From positions 63,552 to 127,551 of the forward strand of contig NW_012236528.1 in assembly GCF_000787575.1 (NCBI RefSeq): a stretch of DNA of 64,000 nucleotides, read 5' to 3'. The translations under genes and the position numbers were made by a program. The stretch comes from Acytostelium subglobosum LB1. Taxonomy: Eukaryota; Evosea; Eumycetozoa; Acytosteliales; Acytosteliaceae. Positions 24,368-35,887 of this stretch are shown one piece after another (within the stretch, counting starts at the first letter, position 1; each line of letters opens with the position of its first letter). Under the pieces are notes generated by a model. That model did not search any database. It was not told the origin of the DNA and worked only from the letters and a program-made list of their open reading frames with translations.

Positions 24368-25613
24368 GGTTGTGTTTAATGTTTAGTGGTTAGTTATAAC
24401 CAGGGCAATTACGCTTGTGTTCTGTTGAATAAATAAATATTATCTTGTGTATTCAAAAGACACAAGAATAGTGAAGTCGTAGTAGTTGTAATAATAGTTG
24501 TAGTCGTCTTTAAGAAATAAGCAATGGATGTAATAGATAGATGTGACTGACACCAAGTACTTTACTTTGGTCTAAGTAAGATGTGATGTGTTGTGTGTGG
24601 ATTATTAGTGTGAGTCTAGACCCGAGAAAGTGGATTTAATTGACCCAGCGAAGATGGCTACACCTTTTTTTCTAAAGATCAAACCTTTGCGGGGGCACAC
24701 GATCAGGCCTGAATCACAATACCCAATAGCTTAACAAATATTGTAAAATATCTAGATGCAAAAATGATGATATTATTTGGCAAAGTTTGCGAGCTTCAAT
24801 GTCACCCGCTGCAAAGATCCCTCCTCCACTTACGATTATTACTTTGTGTGTATCCAATCACACAAAGTACATTATTTATATGTGTGTGTCACCGTGTAAT
24901 CAATTGTGTTAATAGAGTGTTCCCTGTGAACACTCCAATCACACACACAACACCCACGCACACACTCCCCTTGGAATGAATCACATGAGATGCAGTTAGC
25001 GCGCGCAATCGGATTATGGTTTCAATCAAGTTGATTGATTGATAGTGGTTGAGTGATTGATTGATAGTCGCTGCACCTTATGCTGATGCTAAAACATCAT
25101 CAGCACTGCATCATCCAACTATCCATCCATCCGCGCTGTCTCCACTCCACTGGCACTCGAATGGTCTATCTGTATTGTCTGTGATTGATACTTGATTAAA
25201 AATATTTGTATTGGTGTGAGATAGACAGTGAGTGAGAATGATTGAGTGAGTGAGTGAGTGAGTGAGTGATCAGGTGACAGTATCACAGATGCCAGAGCAT
25301 GTGTTTCGTTGATCATTCAATCATCATTATTAACATACTTTATGTTCCAATATTCAATCCATTAAATTTAAAGAACTAGTACAATCTACTTGTGACATTG
25401 GGTAACCAATTAATTACATTATCCTTGTCCTCCCTCTTCGCATCCTCCCCTCATCTACTTCATCATTAAATTGAATGTATGTATCATGGTTGGAGATTGA
25501 CAGATTCTGATCGTCCTCCATCAACATCAATCTTATGACATACTCATACATTCATTATTACATTATGAATTGTCAACAAACAAATCAAACTTTTATTAAT
25601 AATAATAATAACA
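24368..25613. promoter_or_regulatory. Divergent promoter region between RalGAP-beta-like and RhoGAP genes
   Basis: About 1.25 kb without a gene. It contains three perfect inverted repeats: arms 24840-24850/24859-24869 (11 bp), 24915-24922/24928-24935 (8 bp) and 25081-25088/25098-25105 (8 bp). A GAGT microsatellite lies at about 25240-25269. These could be regulator sites serving either gene. Confidence 0.5.
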
Positions 25614-27992
25614 ATGTTTTATTCAAGATTACAGTTTGAGGAAATGAAGAATATATTCAGGAGATCAGTTCAGATCTTTCAAAAGAAGGAAAAGGATAAA
25701 GATGGAAATCCAGTAGGTGGAAGTAGTGACAATATCCAACAACCAACAAATAATTTGATTAATAGTTGCGATGGAATACCTCCACCATCTCCATCGCCAA
25801 CACTATCCCGCGACAATGGATCCCGCGAAAATAGTAAACGAGAAAAGAAAGGAAAACGACACTCCAAGTCAGTCTCACACAGCGATGTGCTCACTTCGGA
25901 TCTCAAACAAAGCGGTGTCAATCTGCGAACGATCACCGCGGACATATACCTTCCGCCATCATCAGGCGCCGACTCACCATATGTCGTAGTATCCAAGCCT
26001 CGTTCATGTCCTGTGTTTGGCGTGCCTTTGGACGAGGTGCCCTGTCGCGAGGGCGCCTTCGTACCGATCATCGTGGAGAAGTTGGTCGAACACCTCGAGC
26101 GAACATCACTCACAACCGAGGGCGTGTTCAGGATACCTGGTCGCGACGTCACAATCAACGAGTTTGTTCGATTGTTCAACAGCTACGAGGAAGTTGACGT
26201 CTCTGCGTTGGAGCCATACACGGCGGCTGGTCTACTCAAGAGGTTCTTCCGTGACCTGCCCGTGTTTGTACCGTCACAGATCAACAAGCAAGTGGCGTCA
26301 TTGTTTGTGGCCGAGGATGGCAAGAGGAAGCAGGTGGACATGGAGCTGCTGGAGAAGCTGAGGTTGCTCGTCCACTCACTGCCTCGCATTCACTACGAGG
26401 TGATGCAAGCACTGACCACCCTACTCAGCAAGCTACTTCAGCACTCTGAGGAGAACAAGATGTCCATCACCAACATTGCCATCTGTCTTGTGCCTACGCT
26501 CAACTGTGTGCCGGCAATCGTCACCTATCCGATACAGTATCACGACTTCTTCTATAATGAACCATTCGCCGAGCATTATCTTATCACGATGCGTCCGGAT
26601 CAATTACCGGGATTGATCGAGCGACCAGAGACGCTCAACGAGTTGCATCGATACTCGCGACCAGCATCCATCACCGTTTCATCCACAACTACTGGTGGAG
26701 GTCAACAAGTGTCGCCCAGCGCAACAATCACCTCGACAACAATCACATCTCCAAATGACAATGCGACACCAATCACACTTACCGTCACCACAACATACTT
26801 GGACCAGCAGCAACAACAGCAACAACAGCAACAGCAACAGCTACAACAACAACAGTCGGAGGAAGTACAATATCAACAGTTCTTGGAGAACCTCAAGTAT
26901 AAGGGTTTCAACAAGAGTAGTAGCGGTGGCGCAGGTGGTGTGGTCGTTGGTAGTAACAGTAGTCATGGTAGTAATAGTAGCAATGGTAGTAGAAACAGTG
27001 GCAACAACAGTAACAGCAATGGCAGCAATGTATTATATAGAAGGAGTGTGGCCTTTGGCAATGACCTGGAGCGGTACAGTGACTCTGGCCTAAACAACAA
27101 TGTTACAAAGGCCAATATTCAACAGCTGAAGGAGAAGATCGACAGGTACTCCAAGGAGAAGATTCGCGAGTTGAACCAGCTCACGCCCCGTCGACAGGAC
27201 GCCATTCCAAGCAGTGGCATCGAGCGCGACAGACACTCGCGCTACAGCATCGACCTGGACCGTCTAAAGAGGGAGATTATGGACAGGAGGTGCAGTCGAG
27301 ACTACAGTCGCGAGATTGAACGAGAGATTGAGAGGAGGATCAGTCCACGCGATAGACTCTCAATGTTACTCAGCAGCAGTAGTAGTGGTATCCCAATGTC
27401 ATCAGGCACTGGTGGTGGTGGATCAAACAGGAGTGCGATAAGATACAACAGGCAATCACCATCAAGGGATAGTAGATACTCTAGGGAGTATAGATACTCA
27501 CGTGAGAGTGATAACAACAACTTTGATGATGACGTCGGAGGTGGCGACCAATCATTCAATCGCCAACAACGCTCTAGCAGCTGTCTGGACGACCACAGCG
27601 CCATGACATTGGAGCAACGATTGGAGATGATCAAGGAGACGATCAATAGTATCAAGAATGACCGTGAGAATATAACGGCCAGGGACTACGGACTGATGTT
27701 GGAGGTGGAGGAGATGCGTGCCACATTGCAAAAGGAGAGCGAGACATCAGAGTTCTTTGCCAGCAAGAGTTTGGAGTTGGTGGAAAAGCTGCGCCAGGAG
27801 GAGGAGAAAAATCAAAGATTGATGGATGAGATCCAGTTGATGGAGACATACTTCCATCTCAAGGAGAGGATCAAGAGAAGCAAGAAACAGCAGCATCAGA
27901 CCCAATCACTGGCTGACATTGTATCATCTTCGCCATTAGCAGGTGGTCTTTCAACCTCTCAGACTCGAGGTCAAGCTCAATGTCCATTATAA
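25614..27992 (+). CDS. RhoGAP domain protein
   Basis: Intronless, 792 residues. After a basic Ser-rich head, the RhoGAP domain spans about residues 135-310. It has the arginine finger in 'GVFRIPGRDVTINEF' (Arg about 172), 'GLLKRFFRDLPVFVP', and 'NKMSITNIAICLVP'. It therefore stimulates GTP hydrolysis by a Rac/Rho-family GTPase, likely acting on actin. Downstream are Gln and Ser/Gly/Asn runs, an Arg/Ser/Tyr-rich stretch ('RYSREYRYSRES') and a coiled coil at about 660-755 ('LEMIKETINSIKNDREN'). There is no membrane-binding domain that I can see. A poly-CAG/CAA stretch codes the Gln run at about 26805-26850. Target GTPase cannot be deduced. Confidence 0.9.
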   Translation: MFYSRLQFEEMKNIFRRSVQIFQKKEKDKDGNPVGGSSDNIQQPTNNLINSCDGIPPPSPSPTLSRDNGSRENSKREKKGKRHSKSVSHSDVLTSDLKQSGVNLRTITADIYLPPSSGADSPYVVVSKPRSCPVFGVPLDEVPCREGAFVPIIVEKLVEHLERTSLTTEGVFRIPGRDVTINEFVRLFNSYEEVDVSALEPYTAAGLLKRFFRDLPVFVPSQINKQVASLFVAEDGKRKQVDMELLEKLRLLVHSLPRIHYEVMQALTTLLSKLLQHSEENKMSITNIAICLVPTLNCVPAIVTYPIQYHDFFYNEPFAEHYLITMRPDQLPGLIERPETLNELHRYSRPASITVSSTTTGGGQQVSPSATITSTTITSPNDNATPITLTVTTTYLDQQQQQQQQQQQQLQQQQSEEVQYQQFLENLKYKGFNKSSSGGAGGVVVGSNSSHGSNSSNGSRNSGNNSNSNGSNVLYRRSVAFGNDLERYSDSGLNNNVTKANIQQLKEKIDRYSKEKIRELNQLTPRRQDAIPSSGIERDRHSRYSIDLDRLKREIMDRRCSRDYSREIEREIERRISPRDRLSMLLSSSSSGIPMSSGTGGGGSNRSAIRYNRQSPSRDSRYSREYRYSRESDNNNFDDDVGGGDQSFNRQQRSSSCLDDHSAMTLEQRLEMIKETINSIKNDRENITARDYGLMLEVEEMRATLQKESETSEFFASKSLELVEKLRQEEEKNQRLMDEIQLMETYFHLKERIKRSKKQQHQTQSLADIVSSSPLAGGLSTSQTRGQAQCPL

Positions 27993-28414
27993 CCATCGAT
28001 TATGTAAATAATAATAATAATAATAATAATTGTTAACTCACTTAAGTTGTTTGATTGATTGATTGACATGTTGGCGTTGGCATTGGCGACTAACAAACAG
28101 AAAGACAGACAGACTGGTCCACCACTCCGCTCCGCTCAACCATTCATCGCACCCCCAATGGTTGTGTGTTAGTTGAACACCACCACACCACTTGGCACTC
28201 TCACCTCAAGAGATGGATGAAGTTGGGTAGGTAGCACAATAACAACAAGTATGCAAGCGAGCGAGTGCCAGAGTGAGTGTGGGGAGAGTAAGAGAGAGAG
28301 AAATGAGAGTTGCCTTCGACGATCAGCTCTCATTAGTGATCCCCATCATCAGTCATTATTACTACTACTATAGTAGAGATATATTAATACAAACAAATAC
28401 TAAACTTGTGATAA
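27993..28414. promoter_or_regulatory. Spacer between RhoGAP and NRBF2-like genes
   Basis: About 420 bp with an AAT repeat (28008-28030), probably the 3' end of the RhoGAP transcript, followed by GAGTGA-rich sequence and an A/T-rich promoter. No gene seen. Confidence 0.4.
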
Positions 28415-29580
28415 ATGTCCTCCACTATTGACAGTTCATTCATAACAAAAGTGAGTCATCCAATCAATCAAACGATCAATCAATCAATAAACCTAACAAA
28501 CAATCATGATTGATTGATTGATAGGCACATATACTTGTGAAGAAGGCACAGGAAGCAGAACACTTTGGTCTAATTGATGAGGCTATAGAGTTTCATCTAC
28601 AGGCATCAAACTACTTCAACTTGGCAATACTACAGACAACCAATGAACAGACTATAAGTGCTTTAAAGATACTGTCACATAATCATCTGTTGAAATCCAC
28701 AGAGTTGAAACAGTATCAAGATCTAAAGAGTACAGATGGCTCACAACAACAACATCTTTCATCATCGTCTTCCTCTGTCATCAATGTTGGCGCATCACCT
28801 GTGGCCCCAACAGATTCAATACCCAACATTGACTACTTCACACAGCCAAGCACATCACCCAACTCTCTCTGGGTTGGCATCGAGAAGCTGTTGGACATCC
28901 TGCCGAAACCCTTGATGTTCCAACGTCAGCGCAAGTCCACTGATAGACTGCCAATCGATGGTTCACTGCTCAACAGCTTCTTCTTTGTTGAGGCAGGAGA
29001 GAACAACAATAATCAAGTCAACAATGAAGTCGATGATGAGGATGACATTGATATGGATGACAATCGTGGTGTGCTGCCGCAGAGCATGGTAGATGTTGAG
29101 CAGAGTATGGAGGACTCTATGCTCAAGCTGAGGCAGGAGCTCAACCTAGTCAATCAAACAGTTAAAGTTCTAATCGATGAGAATGAACGCAATGCTAGGT
29201 ATCTAAGGAACATGACACAAGAGAACGTCTACCTGAAGAGATGCATCATCCAGTTTCGGCAAGAGATCGAGAAGAAGACACTAAAGATGAAGATGAGTGA
29301 TCAAGGACATCCTAGTTCATCGATGAACTCCTCCTCCTCAACAATACCAACTACTTCCACCAGCAACAGTAACAATACCAATCAACAACCTTCCACAACA
29401 ACAATGTATGATAGTAATAATAGCCAACAACCAAATCGAACAATCACTTCAACACCTCCATCATCACTTTCCAGGCAAACAACAATCTTGTCGACACCGC
29501 CAAACAATGTTGTTCACCGACAACCAAACAATAGTAGTGCACTATTGTCTCCAATGTCTCATCATTATCCAACGAACTAG
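28415..29580 (+). CDS. MIT-domain/coiled-coil protein, NRBF2 (Atg38)-like
   Basis: Exons 28415-28450 and 28525-29580; 363 residues. The N-terminus is a MIT-type three-helix unit ('AHILVKKAQEAEHFGLIDEA', then 'FHLQASNYFNLAILQT'). A central acidic region follows, then a coiled coil around residues 200-260 ('LRQELNLVNQTVKVLIDENE', 'ENVYLKRCIIQFRQEIEKK'), then a Ser/Thr/Asn tail. This MIT plus coiled-coil order is that of NRBF2/Atg38, which links and dimerises the autophagy PI3-kinase complex I. The match is by architecture and local resemblance only. A plain MIT-domain protein is the alternative. The intron is full of CAAT/TGAT tetranucleotides. Confidence 0.5.
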
Positions 29581-29645
29581 TAGTAAATAATACCATTATA
29601 TATCTCCACTATTATATTTATTTATATTACATTAAGTTAAATTAA

Positions 29646-30422
29646 TTACAATTCATAAAGTGATGGTCTTCTTTTCTGGAAAGTGATTGAACTGACTGTT
29701 GGAGAACGAGGTGAAGCTGATCCCTCCGCTGGTACATTGAATGAAGGGAAGAAAGTGAACATTGACAGCCATTTGATGAGGTTTTTCTTGAACTTCTTAT
29801 TCTTTGACGAGTCCACTTTGTCTCCATCTTCATCCACCATATCATACTCACTGGCATTGTCATCTGATGCCTCCTTGGCCTCATCTGGTACATCATCTTG
29901 ATTCTCTCCCGACTCTTCAATCTCATCATCATAATCAATGTTGTCCACCTCAACAACACTGTCACTACCCTCCATGAATGATTTAGATGCCTTCCTCTGC
30001 AACTTGATCTCTCTCTTTACACGTTTCTTCTCTTTGGTCTCTAGTCTATCTCTCTCCTTCTCCATCTTTGATAACTGAGGTGACATTGAAGGACTGCCCG
30101 ACTCCTTATTCTTGCTGGACCAGAACGACAATGATCTTGACAATGTTCTCGATATCTTGCTCTTGTTTGGTGAGTTACCTGATGAAGTGGATGGCTCCTC
30201 ATTGGCAGCCAAGAATTGATCAGGTGACATTGGTACATGCAATGGATTATGATTTCTCTTCTCATCATACGAGGCAGTGGCCACCATCTCTGAGGGAACA
30301 TGTTGGACATCCATATCATCACCATTTGAATCCTTTCTCTTTCCCCCACTGCGGAGGTCACCAATAGTTCTTATTCTTTTTAATACAGGTCTAATTGACC
30401 TTAATGATTTACTTCTTTCCAT
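29646..30422 (-). CDS. Unrecognised charged protein (258 aa)
   Basis: Intronless. Basic N-terminus ('MERSKSLRSIRPVLKRIRTI'), a Ser/Pro-rich middle, a Lys/Arg/Glu-rich helix ('LETKEKKRVKREIKLQRKAS'), an acidic Asp/Glu segment (about residues 155-200), and a C-terminal patch 'KKNLIKWLSMFTFFPSF' that may be an amphipathic membrane-binding helix. I do not recognise a family. It is tail-to-tail with the NRBF2-like gene, with ~65 bp between stops. Confidence 0.65.
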   Translation of the reverse strand: MERSKSLRSIRPVLKRIRTIGDLRSGGKRKDSNGDDMDVQHVPSEMVATASYDEKRNHNPLHVPMSPDQFLAANEEPSTSSGNSPNKSKISRTLSRSLSFWSSKNKESGSPSMSPQLSKMEKERDRLETKEKKRVKREIKLQRKASKSFMEGSDSVVEVDNIDYDDEIEESGENQDDVPDEAKEASDDNASEYDMVDEDGDKVDSSKNKKFKKNLIKWLSMFTFFPSFNVPAEGSASPRSPTVSSITFQKRRPSLYEL

Positions 30423-31138
30423 TATTATTTATAACTAACTATCTAATTATACAAATATAATACAGTCTTTTGTTCTTATAACTTTTAGAGTAAGGGTCTC
30501 GTTCAGTGCGCTTGCTTGTGCCCATCATCATCATTCAGGCCAGCGCAACAACAACCACAACCTACCTTGATTCAACCATCCAACAGACCAACCAACCATT
30601 CAACAAAGAATAAAGTAAAGATTGGACCGTCACCTGCCCAACTTGTTGTTTAACCAACTCACACAAGTTCATTGAGAGATGACTTTGTGTTTGTGTGTAT
30701 CTCTTTGTTGTGTGTGTTTGTGTGATCAAAGTGATAAGTTGATTGTGATTGAGTGGATGATGTGGGTGGTGTGTTGTTTGGTGATCGTGGCAGGTGACTC
30801 TATTGAAGTGGCATCCTACCACCAACCTAAATTAGAGTATGATCCAAGGCCTGATCAGAATCATCAAGGTTTGGATCAATGTATTACTGGTGTGTAGTAC
30901 CTTACCTCTGAAGGTAGGGATTAGAAGGAGACCACTGTAGTGATCTACTCTGATCGCACTTCTAATCTCGATTTTCCCAAGATCATTGGTGTACAAATCA
31001 ATCAATTTGATTGGATCGACTGATAAACCTTATATCTAATCAATCAATCAAACAAAACATACTCAAGGGAAATGTTTGATTGAATGAGTAGATGGATGTT
31101 CAACTTTGATTGATGTTGAGAAGGAGCCACAAGCTGTT
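30423..31138. promoter_or_regulatory. Intergenic region with two adjacent hairpins
   Basis: About 0.7 kb between the start of the charged-protein gene and the 3' end of PWP2. At 30898-30916 is a 6-bp hairpin (TACCTT/AAGGTA, 7-nt loop), followed at once by a 9-bp stem (30919-30927 with 30959-30967). The rest is TTTGTGTG- and ATTGATTG-rich. No protein gene seen. Confidence 0.4.
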
Positions 31139-34100
31139 TTATCTTGTTTGTGCAATATAAATGTTATCATCCATATCATCTGCATCGTCATCGTCATCTT
31201 GCATGTCCTCAACCTTCTCATCCTTTACATCCACAACCTCTCTCCTTGGAAGTGAGGCGATCTTGGCAAAGTATTCCAACGTGTACCTATTGTCATCGCA
31301 TCTATACATCCATCAATCAATCATATTGTTAGTGAGTGTATGATTGTCATCCAATTCGAATGATACATACACTTGTGACAGGTCAGAGTATTGTTGCGCC
31401 AGACCCTTTTGCAAGTTTCTCAATGATTCAATCATTGAGTTACTGTTGGACTTGATGTATTTGCCATGGTAGGTCAATAGATGAAGGATCCAATTCATCT
31501 GGAACTCAAGATGTGGCTTTCTGTCAAAGTTATAGCTGAGGAACTGAATAAAGTTCTTCAGATAATACAGAGGGAACTCATGGCAAACGAATGCTACATG
31601 GTTAGGTGGGATGGCTTCATACACCTCCTCGATCAATGGTTTCTCGTTAAGTCTCAAACTCATCTAGATGTATGGTGTAATGATTCCAAAGTGTTAGATT
31701 GATTATTTGTGGCGCGCCATTCCACAAACAACAACTTACAATTAATGCTCGTAGATACTCCTTGTCGGCGAGTGTCGCACGGATTGTGTCAGAGTTGATA
31801 TCGATTGAAAGGTCTGTTGGGTCAAAGAAGAGATTCTCATCGAGTGAGTAGACCATGAGTCCTTCAGTGGTGGTGGCTGCCCATGCACGACCAGTCGGTG
31901 ACATGGCCAATCCATAGGTCTTGATCTTCTTCTTTGTGTTACGCTTGCTCATATCTCCACGTTTCACACCTGGTAGGTAATCATCCTTGCGCTGCTCTCC
32001 ATCTTCAAAGTCGCGGTCCATCAAATCTGCGTGTCCAAACTCGGTCAGCTTGCGCCAGTCCAATAGATCGAGGATTCCGTCCAGCGACAAGTTGCCCGAT
32101 GTCTGATACTTCTTGAGGAGAATGGCCTGCTCCACATGGTAGATGCATATGTACTTGCTGTCACCACCGGCAATCAAACATTGTCCGTTGGGTGTAAAGG
32201 AGATGTGTGTGAATGCTCTGCCCGCTGGGTTGGTCTTGGCCATCAAGTGATCGTTTGCGCCACGTCCTCCAGTGATGTCGTTCCTTCCATCGATGATGCC
32301 CATCTGAGTCCAGTTGGCTGTCTCAAAGATTTGGATCGAGCCGTCCAGTGTTGAGCAAGCAAGTCGCTGTCCATCGGGACTGTAGGCGACGGCCAGCACG
32401 TCGGACTTGTTTTGGATGGTCTCCTTGGTGGCACCATCATCATAAATGTCCCATATCTTGACGGTCTTGTCCCAGGAGCCACTGACCAGCAGCGAGTTAA
32501 TGGGGTCGAACGACAGGCTGGAAACGGGCGAGGTGTGACCCGCCAGCACGTCGGTCAGACGGCCAGTGCGGATCGACCACACGTATATCTCGAATGTGTC
32601 TGTAGAGCCGGCCACGACAATCTCGCCAGCTGGGTCGATGGCCAGACTGCCAAACTGCGTCTTGTTGGGACTGACGAACGTACGGAAGTTCCTGTAACGC
32701 AACAGGTCGTATGCTCGCACGGTTCCATCCAAACTCGCGCTGTACACTGCGTTCTGACTGGCGACGGGCGAGAACTGCACGGCTGTAACGGGTGCCTCGT
32801 GATCGGAGAATGTGACAAAGCAATAACCAGAGGTGGTGTTCCACACCTTGACCTTGGCATCGTCACCGCCCGTTGCGATATTCTGTCCATCGGGGCTATA
32901 GCTCAGTGCCGACATGTTGTAGGCGTGGCCCTGTTGCTTGAGGATGTAGGTCTCTGAGCGCCACTCCCAGACGAGCAACTGACCCAGGTCCTTGCAGCCA
33001 AATGCCAGCCACTCACCAGTGTTGTTGAAGGCCACCGAAGAGATCGAGTGCGATGATATGTTGAGCTTGTACAGCTCCTGATTGTCTGGCATCCGGTACA
33101 ATGTGAATTGACCATTGTTGTAGCCAACGACCAACAATTGTGCTCGCTTATGATACCTGGCGCACTTGACCTTGTAGCCCATGCCCGAGTCAAACTGCTT
33201 GAGACCCTCGTATCTCCAGCGACCTGTTGTCGCGTTCTCCTTCTTGGCCGTGGCGACACTGACGTTGCCCGACTGCGTTGTGACAGATACCTCGTTGCCA
33301 TCTTCAGTCTTGGGCTCGATCAAGCCACCGCGCAAAAGCTCCTCATCAGTGTAGAACTTCCATTGAAGCAGTCCCTTTCTCGTCACTGAATGAACGACCG
33401 TACCCTCGCTATTTCCAAAGAATGTATGTATCGACTCTGAACCATGTACCTGGAACATATGTGATCTACGAGCATTCGCCTCTCTAATGAATATCACTCC
33501 ACCCTTGCATGTGATCAATAACTTTCTGGAAGTTGTAAGTTTGATTGAGTGAGTATGGATGTCTGATGTGCGCGCTACTGGACCAGTAACAAACATACTT
33601 TGAATCATCGGCCCAATCTAGTGATGCTATGTTCTGAGCATGTTGGAAATGTGATAGACGAACCATGGGATTGAGTGACTTCTCAGCCAGTGGTGACTTG
33701 TAAATGAACACTCTATTGTCCACACCAATGGCAATCATCTGTCCATTTGGTGAGAACTCCATTGTGGCCGGTGTATGCTTGAACTTATATGTGCCAAGCT
33801 GTACATGCATCTGCATATTGACAATGATCATCTGTCCCTCTACATTGTATGATTGATTGATTGAGTGAGTGATTGAATGAGTGAGTGAGTTCATCATGAT
33901 TGATTGATTGATTGAATGAATGGACATAACATACCCTCGTCAGAGGCAAGCAATATCCTTCCATTTGGTGATAGTGCCATTATGTTGATATCACGACGTG
34001 TTTGAACTGGTAGTGTAATAGAGGTATGATTGACAAGATCAAACACTGTGATCCTGTTGCCGACTGGACTGATGACATTGTTTCCATCGGGTGTGAATAA

Positions 34101-34160
34101 CAAATTACCCCTGCTATACACTGTACCAAGAAGGTTAGAGAATCTATATCCAAACTTCAT
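31139..34160 (-). CDS. pwp2: Periodic tryptophan protein 2 (PWP2/UTP1), U3 snoRNP component
   Basis: Five exons (33935-34160, 33599-33839, 31740-33525, 31371-31663, 31139-31301), 902 residues. PWP2 is a WD40 protein of the UTP-B subcomplex of the small-subunit processome and acts in the nucleolus on 18S rRNA maturation. The match is strong from end to end. It begins 'FKFSNLLGTVY'-like ('YRFSNLLGTVYSRGN', 'ISPVGNRITVFDL'). WD repeats such as 'GHTSPVSSLSFDPINSLLVS' and 'RAYDLLRYRNFRTF' follow. The Utp12-type C-terminal helical domain ('LRALIMSLRLNEKPLIEEVY') comes next, and an acidic tail (Asp-rich, last ~30 residues) ends it. Length is close to yeast PWP2 (about 920). Confidence 0.95.
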
Positions 34161-34326
34161 TGTTATATTATAAATATATATATGTATTTGTTAAAGTTAA
34201 ACTAACTACTTCAAAAACGATTGACGATGATTATGAGTTCTGATTGTGACTCGTTCGTCAAACAACAATCACACACTATTTGATGATAATTTTAATTATT
34301 GTCGTGTTGACTTGGAATGAATGCAA

Positions 34327-35594
34327 TTACTCCCATTCAGGTTCATTCTCACTAGAGTCACCGTCATCCTCCTCACTGGACTCATCTTCGTCCTCCAGTT
34401 CTGGATTGAGATCGAGGTCCAGACTGGCGAATCCTTGCTGTCCTTGCTTGTTGGGTTGTGTTGGCATTGTGAGGTTGCTTGGTGGAACCAATAGTTTGTC
34501 CTGTTGTTGCTGTTGTAACAAGAGTTGTTGTTGCTGTTGCTGTAGTTGTTGTTGTTGTAGCAATTTGGCAGATTCGTCATCGGCCTGTGAATCGGTATTG
34601 GTGTCCATTGCAGTGTCCAATTGGTCGCCAGCAGTTGGTGTGCGTTGTCCAAGTGCGATAGGGGATGCCAGTGCCAAGTCCTTCTCGGCCAATCCATAGA
34701 ACCTTAGTAACTGAAGTGGAAGTCGAGCAAACATCATTGACATGCGCATCATCTCCTCCTGTGGAGCAGGAGGTTTGTACAATGGTATCAGCGGTAAGTG
34801 AGTCTGATATCCATAAGGTGCCGATGTTGTGCCACTGATCTTGTGTGCATATGATATCAGTTCCTCGGGATACACCTCCCTCTCTTTTGTATGTTGAATG
34901 GATAGATGGTCAGTTGTTGTGTTGAGTGATCAATGATGCTCATATATCTCAGCGAGTTAGTTACCTTTGATATCATCGCCTCTTGATGCATCTGATATTT
35001 CATTCTCGAGCAACAGCTCAGCTTCCTTCAGCTTTGACGCAAGGTTAGAGATGATCTGATCGTGCTCCTCTATCTCTCTTTGAATAGCCACTATCTCCTT
35101 CTGATATAGTTGATGTTGTTCCACTGACGAGGAGTGTCAATCAATCAATCATTCATTCATGCTCATTCTCTTGGTGACTTACGTTGTTTGAGACTTTGTT
35201 GAAGACTCTTGTCAGCCTCCTTTAGGAGACTCATATTCTGTAGAGGTAGCATCTGTTGCATTTGTAGTTGTTGTTGAAGTTGTGTTTGTGTCGGTGGCGG
35301 AGGTGTGGCCGCTGTAGTAGGCCCTTGAGACGGTGATTGATTGTTATATACAGGGTTGTTTACTGGTGATGGCATTGGTGCTGTTGCTGCTGCGGCATTT
35401 GTCTGTGCTCCAGTCTGTACACCAGTGGCACCAGATGTTGTAGGACCAGCTGCTGCTGCGGCAGACGTAGTAGTCTGTTGTACCTGTGACATCTGATACA
35501 ATGATTCAAACAGTGTCCTATAAGCCTTATTGAACTCTGCTATATTGATACTGATGCGGTCCTTCATTGACCGACTTGGTCCTTTCTGTGCCAT
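34327..35594 (-). CDS. med4: Mediator complex subunit 4
   Basis: Three exons (35183-35594, 34965-35123, 34327-34883), 375 residues. Mediator bridges transcription factors and RNA polymerase II; MED4 belongs to the middle module. The N-terminal helix ('INIAEFNKAYRTLFESLYQM') and a disordered Ala/Pro/Gln linker precede the coiled coil 'EIVAIQREIEEHDQII' and 'LASKLKEAELLLENEI'. The diagnostic 'EELISYAHKISGTTSAP' follows. The C-terminus is Gln-rich and then acidic ('LEDEDESSEEDDGDSSE'). Exon phases match. It is divergent from nothing: the next gene downstream is PWP2, whose start lies 166 bp beyond its stop. Confidence 0.88.
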
Positions 35595-35740
35595 GTTTGT
35601 ATGTATATGTGTGTCGTTTGTTGATTGATAACAATGTATGTATGATCCTGATTACCTCCTATGCATTGAGTAATACATGCATGTATCTGAATGCTTAGTT
35701 GATTGAATGACTTAAGAAGTTCATCGAAAGTGGCGCTAAA

Positions 35741-35844
35741 TAACCTTAACCCTAACTTACCCTACCCTCGCCCTTACCCTCACTTACCCTACCCTTGCCC
35801 TCGCCCTCACCCTAACCCTCACTTACCCTACCCTCGCCCTAACT
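35741..35844 (-). repeat. Telomere-like C-rich degenerate repeat tract
   Basis: About 100 bp of CCCTAA/CCCTAC/CCCTCG/CCCTCA-type units (for example TAACCTTAACCCTAACTTAC). A ~21-bp higher-order unit (CACTTACCCTACCCTCGCCC) occurs about three times. It lies 45 bp beyond the stop codon of the p32 gene. A G-rich counterpart lies upstream of that gene at 37144. Confidence 0.8.
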
Positions 35845-35887
35845 CAAATGACTAATAATGACACGATTGTTAAAGAATGTTAATGCT

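Noticed and set aside
35741-35844. CRISPR-like array
   Set aside because: The repeats are degenerate C-rich units without spacers, and the genome is eukaryotic.
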